From positions 62,001 through 126,000 of the forward strand of contig NZ_SPDV01000003.1 in the NCBI RefSeq assembly GCF_004564275.1: a stretch of DNA of 64,000 bases. Reading direction: 5' to 3'. Under the pieces are notes generated by a model that worked only from the letters and a program-made list of their open reading frames with translations, did not search any database and was not told the origin of the DNA. Position numbers and translations under genes: made by a program. The DNA is from Sphingomonas parva (ex Maeng et al. 2020). Its GTDB lineage: Bacteria > Pseudomonadota > Alphaproteobacteria > Sphingomonadales > Sphingomonadaceae. Position 1 is the first letter of the stretch; each line of letters opens with the position of its first letter. Of this stretch, positions 27,371 through 37,100 are shown one piece after another.

Positions 27371-27703
27371 TCAGGCGATTGGAGGTCTGAGAGCCGGGTG
27401 AGCTGCCATCTGTCCGCCAGGGGCGGACGGCGGCAGAACACGAATTGCGGCTGCCCGGTCGGATCGGACAATCATGCCCGCCTCCGAAGCAACGCCGATA
27501 CAATGGCCGTGACAGGCGCTGTGGTGGTGAGGCGCAGCCTTCCCGTCATCGCCGGGAACCTGGTCGTCATCACCCTCGAAATGCCCTGCCGAGCTGGCCG
27601 ATACTTCCGAGCAGCCCAGAATCTCTGCGGCGCGCGATGCCGTGCCCGTCCAGAGCATGATGCCGAGGAGGAGAGCGCAGAAAAGAGGGAGGAGCCGCCG
27701 CAT
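27371..27703 (-). CDS. Small His/Cys exported protein upstream of czcC (CzcI-like position)
   Basis: A 110-aa protein with a signal peptide (MRRLLPLFCALLLGIMLW, cleavage near SRAAE), an acidic stretch (FEGDDDQVPGDDGKA) and a His/Cys cluster HHHSACHGHC, which is a likely metal site. The ATG at 27703 is chosen for its signal peptide; the frame stays open upstream. In Cupriavidus the gene before czcC is czcI, encoding a small periplasmic protein, so the position fits a CzcI-like role. Sequence similarity to CzcI is not established here. The module 2 counterpart is 31007-31384. Confidence 0.65.
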   Translation of the reverse strand: MRRLLPLFCALLLGIMLWTGTASRAAEILGCSEVSASSAGHFEGDDDQVPGDDGKAAPHHHSACHGHCIGVASEAGMIVRSDRAAAIRVLPPSAPGGQMAAHPALRPPIA

Positions 27704-27860
27704 TGCAACGCGCCGTAGCAGCGACGGGTTAAAAATGGGAGAAATTGTTTTGGTGCGAGCATGCACCGTTCGCTCCTTCGGGTCGGGTCCTTTTTGCGCG
27801 GCTATTGCGCTGACGCCGTCGGGTGCATCAGATGACCTCTGTACCTCGCAGGAGATCCCA

Positions 27861-28280
27861 ATGAGCAGTGACCGACCCTGGATCGTCCTCGCCGCGATGG
27901 GACTGGTCCTGCTTGTCATGCTCGGCCTCATCGCGAGCATGGACCCCCGTTTGCGGAACAAGGCGCAGGACTTTCTCGGCTATGGCGGCCCGCATTCCGA
28001 CGAGGAGATCGGAAGCCGCGACCTCTTCCACAGTGGCGCCGATATAGGAGGCGAAAAGGAAGGCGAGAGCTACGCTGCATACGACGCCCGTCGCAATCGC
28101 ACCGCCACTGCCGGCTTCGAAGGGTTTGGATGCCCGAACACGTGCAGCGAGCACGAGGCTGGATCGCGGTGGGCCCAGGCGATGCGCATCACCAGTCCAG
28201 ACCGGTGCCGGGGGGCGACGTGGCCGCTTCTCGAGGGCTGCGTGGCATATGTCACGAAGGAGACAATCATACTTCCTTAG
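27861..28280 (+). CDS. Single-pass membrane protein with C-terminal Cys motif
   Basis: A 139-aa protein with an excellent ribosome-binding site (AGGAGATCCCA before ATG). One membrane helix (WIVLAAMGLVLLVMLGLIAS) is followed by a soluble part ending in the pattern CPNTCSEHEAG..WA ... C.G....L.EGC.AYV. This Cys/His arrangement is one I recall from small uncharacterised proteins of proteobacterial and phage genomes. It is divergent from the CzcI-like gene; the 157-bp space between them probably holds both promoters. Function unknown; disulfides or metal binding are possible. Confidence 0.6.
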   Translation: MSSDRPWIVLAAMGLVLLVMLGLIASMDPRLRNKAQDFLGYGGPHSDEEIGSRDLFHSGADIGGEKEGESYAAYDARRNRTATAGFEGFGCPNTCSEHEAGSRWAQAMRITSPDRCRGATWPLLEGCVAYVTKETIILP

Positions 28281-28398
28281 CTTCCGCCCTAGGAGCGGTA
28301 CCGCGTGGCCGCCGGACCATGCGGAATATTCGATCACACACTTTCAGAAATGCCCCGCATCGAAGCCTGTGGCGTGAATGATTGGACTTCCTCGTGGC

Positions 28399-28605
28399 TC
28401 AGCACGCCAAGCTCTCGATGATCGAACAATCGGGACGACCGTCCCGATAACAGCGGTTGGCCGAATCAAGCAGCGTCGCCTTCATCCCTCGAGCGCCCGA
28501 GCATTGCGGCCCCAGATCGTCGGCACGCGCGAGCGCCAGCGCCTTCACCTCGGCGCTCGACCTGTCACGATCCTGCCAGTGACTGAGGTTCAACCTCAAT
28601 GGCAC
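28399..28605 (-). pseudogene. C-terminal remnant of a MerR-family regulator
   Basis: The minus-strand frame encodes only the C-terminal part of a MerR protein: LNLSHWQDRDRSSAEVKAL (end of the DNA-binding half and start of the dimer helix) and the metal-binding end CYRDGRPDCSIIESLA. The whole N-terminal winged helix is missing, and the frame upstream (to 28656) does not resemble MerR. This is therefore a truncated gene. It lies next to other fragments between the two czc modules and may once have been a regulator of one of them. Confidence 0.65.
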
Positions 28606-28759
28606 CGGGCCGAGCCCCGCGGCAATCCAGAATGGCTTCGGTACCGGCCCGCTCATATATCGGCTGCAACCCGGCGATCGTAGCTTCGAGCCTTTCGAAT
28701 TTCGTCCTCATCCCACCAGCCGAAATCGACATCGACGTCAGATTGGCAACCCGCGCCCA

Positions 28760-28896
28760 AGGGTCGACGCGCGCGGCGGGATGGAGCAGGACCAGGTTAC
28801 GGCGAGCGCCGCCGGCCTGCACCGAGCGATAGCGCATGCCGTCGAGCTTGAGGCGCTGCGCAACATAATCGGCGACTACCTGGGTGGGCGGACAGC
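28760..28896 (-). pseudogene. Possible C-terminal fragment of a RES-domain toxin
   Basis: The minus-strand frame reads PPTQVVADYV, LKLDGMRYRSVQAGGARRN, LVLLHPAARV. The block DG(L/I)RYRSV followed by NLVLF-P is the typical end of RES-domain proteins (NAD-degrading toxins paired with Xre antitoxins). The frame ends abruptly where the traG remnant begins on the other strand, so only the tail is left, and no antitoxin is nearby. Identification rests on motif memory over about 45 residues. Confidence 0.4.
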
Positions 28897-28899
28897 CAA

Positions 28900-30575
28900 A
28901 TGTTCGCTATCGTGTTGCTGGGGCTGTGGGCCTCGACGCAGTGGGCGGCGGCGATGCTCGCGTACCAGCCGGAGCTCGGAGCTCCGTGGTTCATGCTCGG
29001 CGGGCTGCCGGTGTACCGGCCTTGGTCGCTGTTCCCTTAGTGGTATCACTACGAGGCCTATGCGCCAGAGGTGTTCGACAAGGCCGGCACGCTCGCCGCG
29101 GCAAGCGGGTTTTTGGGCTGCGCCGCGGCGGTGATCAGATCGCTGTGGCGCGCACGACAGACCGGACTGGTGACCACCTACGGCTCGGCGCGCTGGGCTT
29201 TGGACCGGGAGGTGCGCGCCGCCGGCCTTTTCGGCGACCGCGGCGTATTCCTGGGAAGGCTCGATCGCAACTATCTCCGCCACCAGGGACCGGAGCATGT
29301 GATGGCGTTCGCGCCCACGCGGAGCGGCAAGGGCGTCGGCCTGGTCGTGCCGACGTTGCTCAGCTGGACGGACTCTGTGGTCGTGCACGACATCAAGGGT
29401 GAGAATTGGGATCTCACCGCCGGTTGGCGCTCGAAATTCTCGCACTGCCTGCTCTTCAACCCGACCGATGCGCGCTCCGCGCGCTGGAACCCGCTGCTCG
29501 AGGTGCGACGCGGCGCGCATGAAGTGCGGGACGTCCAGAATATCGCCGACATCCTCGTGGACCCGGAAGGGGCGCTGGAGCGGCGCAACCATTGGGAGAA
29601 GACCTCGTACTCGCTGCTGGTGGGGACAATCCTCCACGTCCTCTATGCCGAGGAGGAGAAGACGCTGGCGCGGGTCGCCTCTTTCCTGTCCGACCCGAGG
29701 CAGGAGTTCGTCGAAACCCTGAAGCTGATGATGGCGACAAACCATCTCGGGACGGCCGAGGCCCCGAAGGTGCATCCGGTGGTGGTCGCGTCGGCGCGGG
29801 ATCTTCTCAACAAGTCGGCGAACGAGCGGTCAGGGGTTCTGTCGACGGCGCTGTCATTCCTAAGTCTCTACCGCGACCCCACGGTAGCCGCAGTGACCTC
29901 GGAGTGCGACTGGCGGATTGCAGACCTGCTGGAGGGGGAGCGGCCGGTGTCGCTTTACCTGGTCGTGCCGCCCTCCGATCTCTCGCGCACCAAGCCGCTG
30001 GTCCGCCTGATCCTGAACCAGGTCGGCCGTCGGCTGACCGAGCAGCTGCCGTTCGGCCCGGAGAAGGACCGGCGCCAGCTGCTGCTGATGCTCGATGAGT
30101 TTCCGGCGCTGGGGCGGCTCGACTTTTTCGAGACGGCGCTGGCGTTCCGCGCCGGCTACGGCGTCCGCGCCTTCCTCATCGCGCAGAGCCTGAACCAGAT
30201 CGTGAAGGCCTATGGCGAGAACAACTCCGTCCTCGATAACTGCCATGTCCGGGTCGCGTTCGCGACCAACGACGAGCGAACGGCGAAGCGGATCTCGGAC
30301 GCGCTCGGGACCGCGACCGAGCAGCGGGCGATGCGCAACTATGCGGGGCACCGCTCTCCCCATGGCTCGGGCATGTCATGGTCAGCCGGCAGGAGACTTC
30401 GCGGCCGCTGCTGACGCCGGGCGAGGTGATGCAGCTGCCGCCGACTGACGAGTTGGTGCTCATATCCGGCCTACCGCCGGTGCGGGCGAAGAAGCTGCGC
30501 TTCTTTGAGGACAGCAACTTTTCGTCGCGGGTGCTGCCGGCCCCAATGCTCTCTGCCAATGGCTATGTCGACTGA
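28900..30575 (+). pseudogene. traG: traG/virD4 coupling-protein pseudogene
   Basis: A type IV coupling protein of a conjugative element, nearly full length but broken twice. It begins MFAIVLLGLWASTQW (membrane anchor). An in-frame TAG at 29038-29040 interrupts it. The ATPase domain is then intact with Walker A APTRSGKGVG, Walker B LLLMLDEFPALG and the AQSLNQI motif. Near 30353-30357 one base is missing: the frame switches from NYAGHR to SPWLGHVMVSRQE. The normal C-terminus (RPLLTPGEVMQLPP ... SANGYVD) then follows in the new frame to 30575. No neighbouring tra, trb or relaxase genes remain, so this is a relic of conjugation functions. Confidence 0.9.
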
Positions 30576-30659
30576 GCATCCCACGATCAGCACTGCCGCA
30601 GACGCGGCGATCCCGGACAGGATCGTGCGTCTCGCCACAAGATCATTCTCCGTGTTCAT
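30576..30659 (-). pseudogene. Truncated start of an exported protein abutting traG
   Basis: On the minus strand an ATG at 30659 begins MNTENDLVARRTILSGIAAS followed by AAVLIVGCS, a Tat-like/lipoprotein-like export signal. The frame then runs into the 3' end of the traG remnant, where it encodes only antisense traG sequence. The rest of the gene has therefore been lost at the junction near 30576. What the full protein was cannot be told from the signal alone. Confidence 0.4.
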
Positions 30660-30728
30660 ACTCCTGTTCGCTCCTCCAGCGGATTCGCGTGAGCGCGAGA
30701 GTGGATGAAATCGCCTCCGCGGAGGCAT

Positions 30729-30762
30729 GGCACGGCACGGCACGGCACGGCACGGCACGGCA
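30729..30762. repeat. GGCAC pentanucleotide tandem repeat
   Basis: Six perfect copies of GGCAC plus GGCA, 34 bp in total. It lies in the non-coding stretch upstream of module 2, next to the truncated export-signal gene. Such pentamer arrays change copy number by slippage. Confidence 0.95.
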
Positions 30763-30946
30763 ATCCTCGGCCGTCCGCAAGGATCCGTGTGGCCCGCTGA
30801 ATCAGACGGAGGATGATCGCTCGTTGCCCGGTCTGAAGCGGCATGAACCGCGTTCCGGCCGGGACGCGCATGGTCGCGGCGCGGACTCAGGCGAAGATGG
30901 ATGGTATATCAATACGAAAGCGCCGAAAAGCCTCGTCGATAGGCGC

Positions 30947-30974
30947 TTGTAATCGACGTTGTTGGCTGTATTTA
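30947..30974 (+). promoter_or_regulatory. Possible sigma-70 promoter of metal module 2
   Basis: TTGTAA, a 16-bp spacer and TATTTA can be read about 30 bp before the CzcI-like gene, in an AT-richer patch of the 30660-31006 gap. The match is moderate and no operator dyad is obvious. The rest of that gap (apart from the GGCAC array) shows no gene. Confidence 0.35.
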
Positions 30975-31006
30975 AGGCGCACTCGGCGAGAGAGTTCTCC
31001 CTTATT

Positions 31007-31384
31007 ATGTTCGGTCTGGATCGTGTGACGAGAATGTTGGTCGGGGTGGTCGTCACCGCCCTGATGATGCTCGTCGCCGCCACGCCGGCTCTTGCCGAGC
31101 TTGGCTGTTTCGAGGCGACGGTGAACAAGGCGGCTTACGTGTCCGTCCTGGCGTCCGTCACGCCAGTCGCCGCTCCTCAGGACGAACAGGATCAGCGGAA
31201 ATCCAAGCCGGGAGGCGCTCCGGTGCATTCCGCGTTCGGCCATTGTGCGCACGGCGTGCTTGCCCCGAGCGCGGTGCCCGAGCAAGCGCAGATGGGCTAT
31301 TCGTCCACGGCTTACATCAGACGGGTCGAGCCATGTCTGATCGACGCCGACGTCGTCGGTCCCGAGCACCCTCCGAAGTTCTGA
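31007..31384 (+). CDS. Small exported protein upstream of czcC (CzcI-like position, module 2)
   Basis: A 125-aa protein with a signal peptide (hydrophobic core LVGVVVTALMMLVAA, cleavage near TPALAE), an early Cys (ELGCFE) and a His/Cys patch HSAFGHCAHG in the middle. Length, signal and the central His/Cys patch parallel the gene at 27371-27703, which stands in the same place before the other czcC. Start 31007 or 31034 cannot be settled from sequence. Role inferred as a periplasmic metal-binding or regulatory accessory of the Czc operon. Confidence 0.6.
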   Translation: MFGLDRVTRMLVGVVVTALMMLVAATPALAELGCFEATVNKAAYVSVLASVTPVAAPQDEQDQRKSKPGGAPVHSAFGHCAHGVLAPSAVPEQAQMGYSSTAYIRRVEPCLIDADVVGPEHPPKF

Positions 31385-31444
31385 AGCACTCTGTCCAGCA
31401 GCTGCCCGGCTGCGCCTTAGAGACTGCTTTAGGAAAAACATTCA

Positions 31445-32839
31445 ATGTCATCATCAAAGATGCCGACGCGCCTGGCGCGTGCGGCGGCTGCCGCAGGCGT
31501 GCTCCGGTCGGGAGGTGTCTCGCTGCTCGCGCTCGGCGCTTTTGCACTCTCGGCTCCGGCGACGGTGCAAGCACAGGTCAGCACGCCTGCGACACCGCGC
31601 GTCGGGTCGCCGACCACGCCTCAGCTGGCAGGCCCACCGGCCCCGCTTCCGTCGAATGAAGCACTTCCCGTCCTTGTGCCACGCGAAGGTCCGCTGCCCT
31701 CCAACCTGACCCTCGAGCAGGCGCTGGAGGAGGCGGAAGCACGGTCTCCCGCTATCCTGGCGGCGCGGGCCGCCGTCGACGCCGCTCGAGGTCGCCTCAG
31801 GCAGGCCGGTTTTCGCACCAACCCCGAGCTCAGCGTGGAGGTCGAGAATTTTGCGGGGACCGGGGACCTCTCCGGTGTTCGTGGCCTCGAGACCACGGTT
31901 GCGCTGAATCAGAGACTGGATCTTGGCGGTCGCCGTCAGGCTCGGCAGGCCGTCGCCCAGGCCGAGCTGACGGCCACCCAGCTGCGTCTTGACGTGGCGC
32001 GCGCCGATCTCGCCCAGTCCGTCCGCCAGCAGTTCGCGACCGCGGTCACAGCACGCGAGCGGCTCCGGCTTGCCCAGGCCAATGAGAAGCGCGCGCAGGA
32101 ACTAGCGCGCATCTCCAACACCCTTGTCGACGCCGGGCGGGAGCCGCCGCTCCGCGGATTGCGGGCGCGCTCGGCGGCCGCTCAGGCCGTCGCGGAGCTC
32201 TTGTCGGCAGAGGCCGCGGAGACCGCGTCCCGCGCGACCCTGTCCTCGCTCTTCGGCGTCAGCACGCCGCCGGAATCGGTGACCGGGCAACTTCTCGACC
32301 TGGTGCCCCGCTCGATCGACGCGGAGCAAAGTCTCGAGGTTCGACTTGCCGAGGCCGAGCGGCTGGGCGCCGAGGCCGCGCTTCGCCAGGAGATTGTCGC
32401 CCGGAAGCTCGATCCAGCCGTCGGCCTGGGCGTCCGGCATGTCCGCGAACGCGGGGATTTCGCACTCGTGGCGGGTCTTTCGCTGCCGCTCCCGGTGTTC
32501 GACAAGAACCGGGGCAACATCGAGGCGGCGCAGGCGAACGTGCGGGCCGCCGAAGCGAGGCGCGCCGCGGCCGTGGCGACGGCAACGGTGCGTGTCCGCA
32601 ACGCGATCACCAATGTCGAAGCGGCAGCAGTCCGCGTGGAAGCTCTGGAGCGAGCAGCTGTTCCGGAGGCCGCTGAGGCGCTGAGGCTGGCCCAGCTGTC
32701 CTACCAGTCCGGTAAGACATCGCTGCTCGAGCTGCTCGACGCACAGAACGCCTTTTCCTCGGCCCAGGCCGCTCTCATCGATGCGCGTCTCGCGCAGGCG
32801 CTCGCGACGGCCGAACTCGGCCGCGTGGCCGCACAGTAA
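31445..32839 (+). CDS. czcC: CzcC-type outer-membrane channel (module 2)
   Basis: A 464-aa TolC-like channel, counterpart of 25973-27301. It has an extended signal region (GVSLLALGAFALSAPATVQA), the same Pro/Thr-rich mature start (STPATPRVGSPTTPQLAGPP), NPELSVEVENFAGTGDLSG and the late block SYQSGKTSLLELLDAQNAF. The two proteins align along their whole length. It is followed 14 bp later by czcB. It forms the outer-membrane part of the second Czc pump. Confidence 0.93.
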   Translation: MSSSKMPTRLARAAAAAGVLRSGGVSLLALGAFALSAPATVQAQVSTPATPRVGSPTTPQLAGPPAPLPSNEALPVLVPREGPLPSNLTLEQALEEAEARSPAILAARAAVDAARGRLRQAGFRTNPELSVEVENFAGTGDLSGVRGLETTVALNQRLDLGGRRQARQAVAQAELTATQLRLDVARADLAQSVRQQFATAVTARERLRLAQANEKRAQELARISNTLVDAGREPPLRGLRARSAAAQAVAELLSAEAAETASRATLSSLFGVSTPPESVTGQLLDLVPRSIDAEQSLEVRLAEAERLGAEAALRQEIVARKLDPAVGLGVRHVRERGDFALVAGLSLPLPVFDKNRGNIEAAQANVRAAEARRAAAVATATVRVRNAITNVEAAAVRVEALERAAVPEAAEALRLAQLSYQSGKTSLLELLDAQNAFSSAQAALIDARLAQALATAELGRVAAQ

Positions 32840-32853
32840 CAGGACCAGAAGAC

Positions 32854-34050
32854 ATGGAAATCACACGTGACAGGAAGAAGATGCTCACCCTTGGGGGGGC
32901 TGCCCTTGCTGCGGTCCTGGTGGGCGGCGTGCTGCTCACGCACAGTCCTGATGGATCGGACGAGAAGGCAGCAGTCAGCGCCGAGGCGCCTGAAGGCGAA
33001 GAGGCCGCCGAGAAGGGAGGCGAGCAGCACGCTGAGGGGCTGGTGGAAATGACCCCCGAGCGGATCCAGACCGCCGGGATCCGCACCGAGAAGGTCACGG
33101 AAGGCACGCTCGGGGCCGAGATCCTGGCGCAGGCCACGGTGACGGCGCCTCCGGAAGGCAGGTCGTCGCTTGCCGCCCGGGCGGACGGAGCGGTCACGCG
33201 GATCTTCAAGCGCCTCGGAGACAATGTCGCGGCGGGTGAGACCATCGCCATCCTCGAAAGCCGGGAAGCCGCCGGCATCGTCGCGGAACGCAGCTCTGCG
33301 CAGGCCCGTGCCCAGGCGGCGCGATCTGCGCTTGCCCGCGAGCAGCGCTTGTTCAACGCGAAGATCACCGCCCGCCAGGATCTGGAAGCGGCACAGTCGG
33401 CGAATGCGCAGGCCCAGGCGGAATTGAGGCGTACGCAGGCGGCCGTCGCCGCCGCCGGAGTGAGCGGCGACGGCCGGAGCATTGCGGTCCGCAGCCTGAT
33501 CAGCGGTCGCATCACCAAGGTGGACGCGGAGCTCGGCGCCTTCGTTTCGGCAGGCACGGAGCTGTTCGAGGTCGCGAACCCGCGCAGCGTGCAGATCGAA
33601 GCGGCCGTGCCCGCGCCCGACGCGCAGCGCATCCGTCCCGGCGACCCGGGCGTGATCGAGCTGCCGGGCGGCGGAACCCTCGACGCGGTCGTCCGCTCGT
33701 CGACGCCCGCCGTCAACGTCGAGAGCAGAGCGGCTACCATCGTCCTCTCGCCGATCGGAACGCCTGCCGGACTGGTTCAGGGACAGAGCCTTCGTGCCCG
33801 GATCTCGCCGCGTGGCGCCGCCACCAACGGTCGCATCGTGCTCCCCGAAGAGGCGGTTCAGTCGGTGGAAGGCCGCGACGTCGTCTTCGTGCGGGTAGCG
33901 AAAGGCTTCCAAGCGACGCCCGTCACCGTCGGGTCGCGAAGCGGCGGCCGGGTCGAGATCCTTTCCGGCCTTCGCGCCGGCAGCGAGGTCGTGACCACCG
34001 GAGCCTTCGTGATGAAGTCCGAGCTCGGCGCGAGCGAGGCGGAGCATTGA
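32854..34050 (+). CDS. czcB: CzcB-type periplasmic adaptor (module 2)
   Basis: A 398-aa membrane-fusion protein of exactly the same length as its module 1 homologue. It has an N-terminal anchor (LTLGGAALAAVLVGGVLLTH), a Glu-rich spacer (EAPEGEEAAEKGGEQHAEG) with one His, the lipoyl half-motifs ARADGAVTRIFKRLGDNVAA and SLISGRITKVDAELGAFV, a coiled coil, and the end LGASEAEH. In contrast to module 1, no lipoprotein gene follows; 70 bp of apparently non-coding DNA separate it from czcA. Confidence 0.93.
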   Translation: MEITRDRKKMLTLGGAALAAVLVGGVLLTHSPDGSDEKAAVSAEAPEGEEAAEKGGEQHAEGLVEMTPERIQTAGIRTEKVTEGTLGAEILAQATVTAPPEGRSSLAARADGAVTRIFKRLGDNVAAGETIAILESREAAGIVAERSSAQARAQAARSALAREQRLFNAKITARQDLEAAQSANAQAQAELRRTQAAVAAAGVSGDGRSIAVRSLISGRITKVDAELGAFVSAGTELFEVANPRSVQIEAAVPAPDAQRIRPGDPGVIELPGGGTLDAVVRSSTPAVNVESRAATIVLSPIGTPAGLVQGQSLRARISPRGAATNGRIVLPEEAVQSVEGRDVVFVRVAKGFQATPVTVGSRSGGRVEILSGLRAGSEVVTTGAFVMKSELGASEAEH

Positions 34051-34120
34051 TCGCGTGCTCCGCTCTCACCGCCTTCCAATTCACCGCATGCCCTCGGCAT
34101 GGGTTCAGGACATCCGCTAG

Positions 34121-37100
34121 ATGATTGACCGCCTCATAGACGCCGCCGTCCGCTTTCGCTGGGCGGTGATCGCGTTCACCCTCCTGGTCGCCGCTTACGG
34201 CGCTTTCCAGCTCCTGCGCCTGCCGATCGACGCGGTGCCGGACATCACCAACAAGCAGGTGCAGATCAACACCCAGGCGCCTGCCTTCGGGCCACTCGAC
34301 ATGGAGCGGCTCGTGACCTTTCCGGTCGAGACCGCAATGGCGGGCATCCCCGGACTCGAGTCGACCCGGTCGATCTCGCGCAACGGGTTCAGCCAGGTGA
34401 CGGTCGTCTTCGACGACGCCGTCGATATCTATTTCGCGCGCCAGCAGGTCGCGGAGCGCCTGAACGCCGCAGGCGAGAGCCTGCCTGCCGGCGTGCAGCC
34501 CCAGATGGGTCCGCTGTCGACCGGCCTTGGCGAAGTGCTGATGTACAGCGTCGACTTCGACCGGACTGCCACTGCAAGGTCGCCGAAGATCCCGGGCCGG
34601 CCCGGTTTCCAACCCGACGGCTCGTTCCTCACGCCGCAGGGCGAACGCCTGACCGACGATGTCGCGAAGGCGGGCTATCTCAGGACGATTCAGGACTGGG
34701 TCATCCGGCCGCAACTGCGGAGCGTGCCGGGGCTTGCGGGCGTGGACTCGATCGGCGGCTACGAGAAGCAGTTCGTTGTCGAGCCGGATCCGAGCCGGCT
34801 GGCCGCATTCGGGGTTTCCTTCTCTGAGCTGGCCGAGGCGCTGGAGCGCGGCAACATCTCCGTTGGCGCCAACTTCGTTCAGCGCGCCGGGGAAGCGTTC
34901 CTCGTGCGGGCCGACGCCCGCGTCCGTGACATGGACGAGGTCGAACGCACGGCGATCGGAACAAGGAACGGCGTCTCCGTCCGCGTCGGCGACGTGGCGA
35001 ACGTCCGCGTCGGCGGCGACCTGCGCACCGGCGCCGCCAGCATGAACGGGCGCGAGGTCGTGATCGGCACGGCCCTGATGCTCGTGGGGGAGAACAGCCG
35101 CATCGTCGCGCAGGCCGTGGCCGAGAGGCTGGAGCAGGTGAAGAAGTCGCTTCCGCCGGGGGTGGTGGTGAATGTGGTCTACGACCGCTCCAAGCTCGTC
35201 GACGCCACCATCGGCACGGTCGAGAAGAACCTCACCGAGGGCGCGATCCTCGTTGCCGTCGCCCTGTTCCTGCTGCTCGGCAACATTCGTGCGGCGATCA
35301 TCGCCACGCTGATCATCCCTCTCTCGTTCCTGCTGATGGCGATCGGCATGAACCGGGTCGGCGTCTCCGGAAACCTCATGAGCCTCGGTGCGCTCGACTT
35401 CGGCCTGATCGTCGACGGTTCGATCATCATCATCGAGAACTGCCTGCTGCGGCTCGCCGAGCGGCAGCACAAGGAGAACAGGCTGCTCGCGCTTCCGGAG
35501 CGCCTGCACGAGGTCTACATCGCGACCAAGGAGATGATCCGGCCGACCATCTTCGGACAGGCGATCATCCTTCTGGTGTTCTCGCCACTGCTGACCTTCA
35601 CCGGGGTCGAGGGCAAGACGTTCTCGCCCATGGCGATCACGGTCATGCTCGCGCTGGTGGGAGCGTTCATCCTGTCGCTGACCTTCGTGCCGGCGATGGT
35701 GGCCGTCCTCATCCGCGGGAAGGTCGCCGAGAAGGACGTGCGCGCCATCGCGTGGTTCAAGCGCGTGTACGAACCCACTCTCAGGGGCCTCGTCGCGAGG
35801 CCTTGGAAGTGGGTTGCCGGAGGTATCGCGACCCTGGTCCTCGCCGGTCTGGTCTTCACCACCCTCGGCCGGGAGTTCATCCCGACCCTGGACGAGGGCG
35901 ATCTCGCCATGCAGTCGCTGCGCATCCCATCCACCTCGCTGGAGCAGTCCAAGGAACTCCAATTGCAGGTCGAACGGGCTGTCTCCACGCTTCCGGAGGT
36001 CGCCTTCATCTATTCGAAGACCGGCACCGCCGAAGTCGCGAGCGATCCCATGCCGCAGAACGCCTCCGACTCGTTCATCATCCTGAAGCCTAAGGAACAA
36101 TGGCCGGAGGGAGTCGAAAGCAAGGACGAGGTCGTCGAGCGGATCCAGGGCAAGCTCAAGGGCCTGATCGGCAACGCCTACGAGGTCAGCCAGCCGATCG
36201 AGATGCGTTTCAACGAGCTCATCGCCGGCGTCCGCGGCGACATCGCCGTCAAGGTCTTCGGCGACGACATGGATCAGCTCGCCCAGGTCGCCGGGCAGAT
36301 CTCCCAGGCGATGAGCGGCGTGCAAGGGACGGCCGACCTCAAGGTCGAGCAGACCGCCGGCTTCCCGACGCTGGAGGTCCAGTTCAACCGGGATGCGATC
36401 GCACGCTACGGCCTGTCGGTGCAGGACGTGACCGACACCGTCGCTGCCGCGCTCGGCGGGCGTGAGGCGGGTCTCGTGTTCGAAGGTGACCGGCGCTACG
36501 ACATCGTCGTCCGTCTGGCGAATTCCACTCGCAACGACCTCGATGCGGTCGGCGCGCTGCCGGTGCTCCTGCGTGGCGAGGGTGGCATCCGGCAGTCGGT
36601 GCCCCTGCGCGAGCTCGCCAGCTTCGGCTTCTCTGAAGGCCTGAACCAGGTCAGCCGGGAGAACGGTCAGCGCCGTGTCGTCGTCCAGGCAAACGTCCGC
36701 GGCCGGGATCTCGGCTCGTACGTCGCCGAGGCGCAGGCACGTGTGGACAAGCTGAAGCTCCCGCCAGGAGTGACCATCACCTGGGGCGGCCAGTTCGAGA
36801 ATCTGCAGGCGGCCTCCGCCCGCATCGCGATCATCGTGCCGATCGTGTTCGCATTGATCTTCGGGCTGCTCTTCCTGGCGCTTGGCGGCGTGATGCCGTC
36901 CCTTGCCGTCTACTCGGCGGTGCCGCTCGGCCTCGCCGGCGGCGCCTTCGGCCTGGCGCTTGCAGGGCTGCCCTTCTCGATCTCGGCGGCGGTGGGCTTC
37001 ATCGTCCTCTCCGGCGTGACGGTGCTCAATGGGCTGGTGGTGATGACCAGCGTCCGTCAGCGCATCGACGAAGGGCGGGCGGTCGACGACGCGGTCGTCG

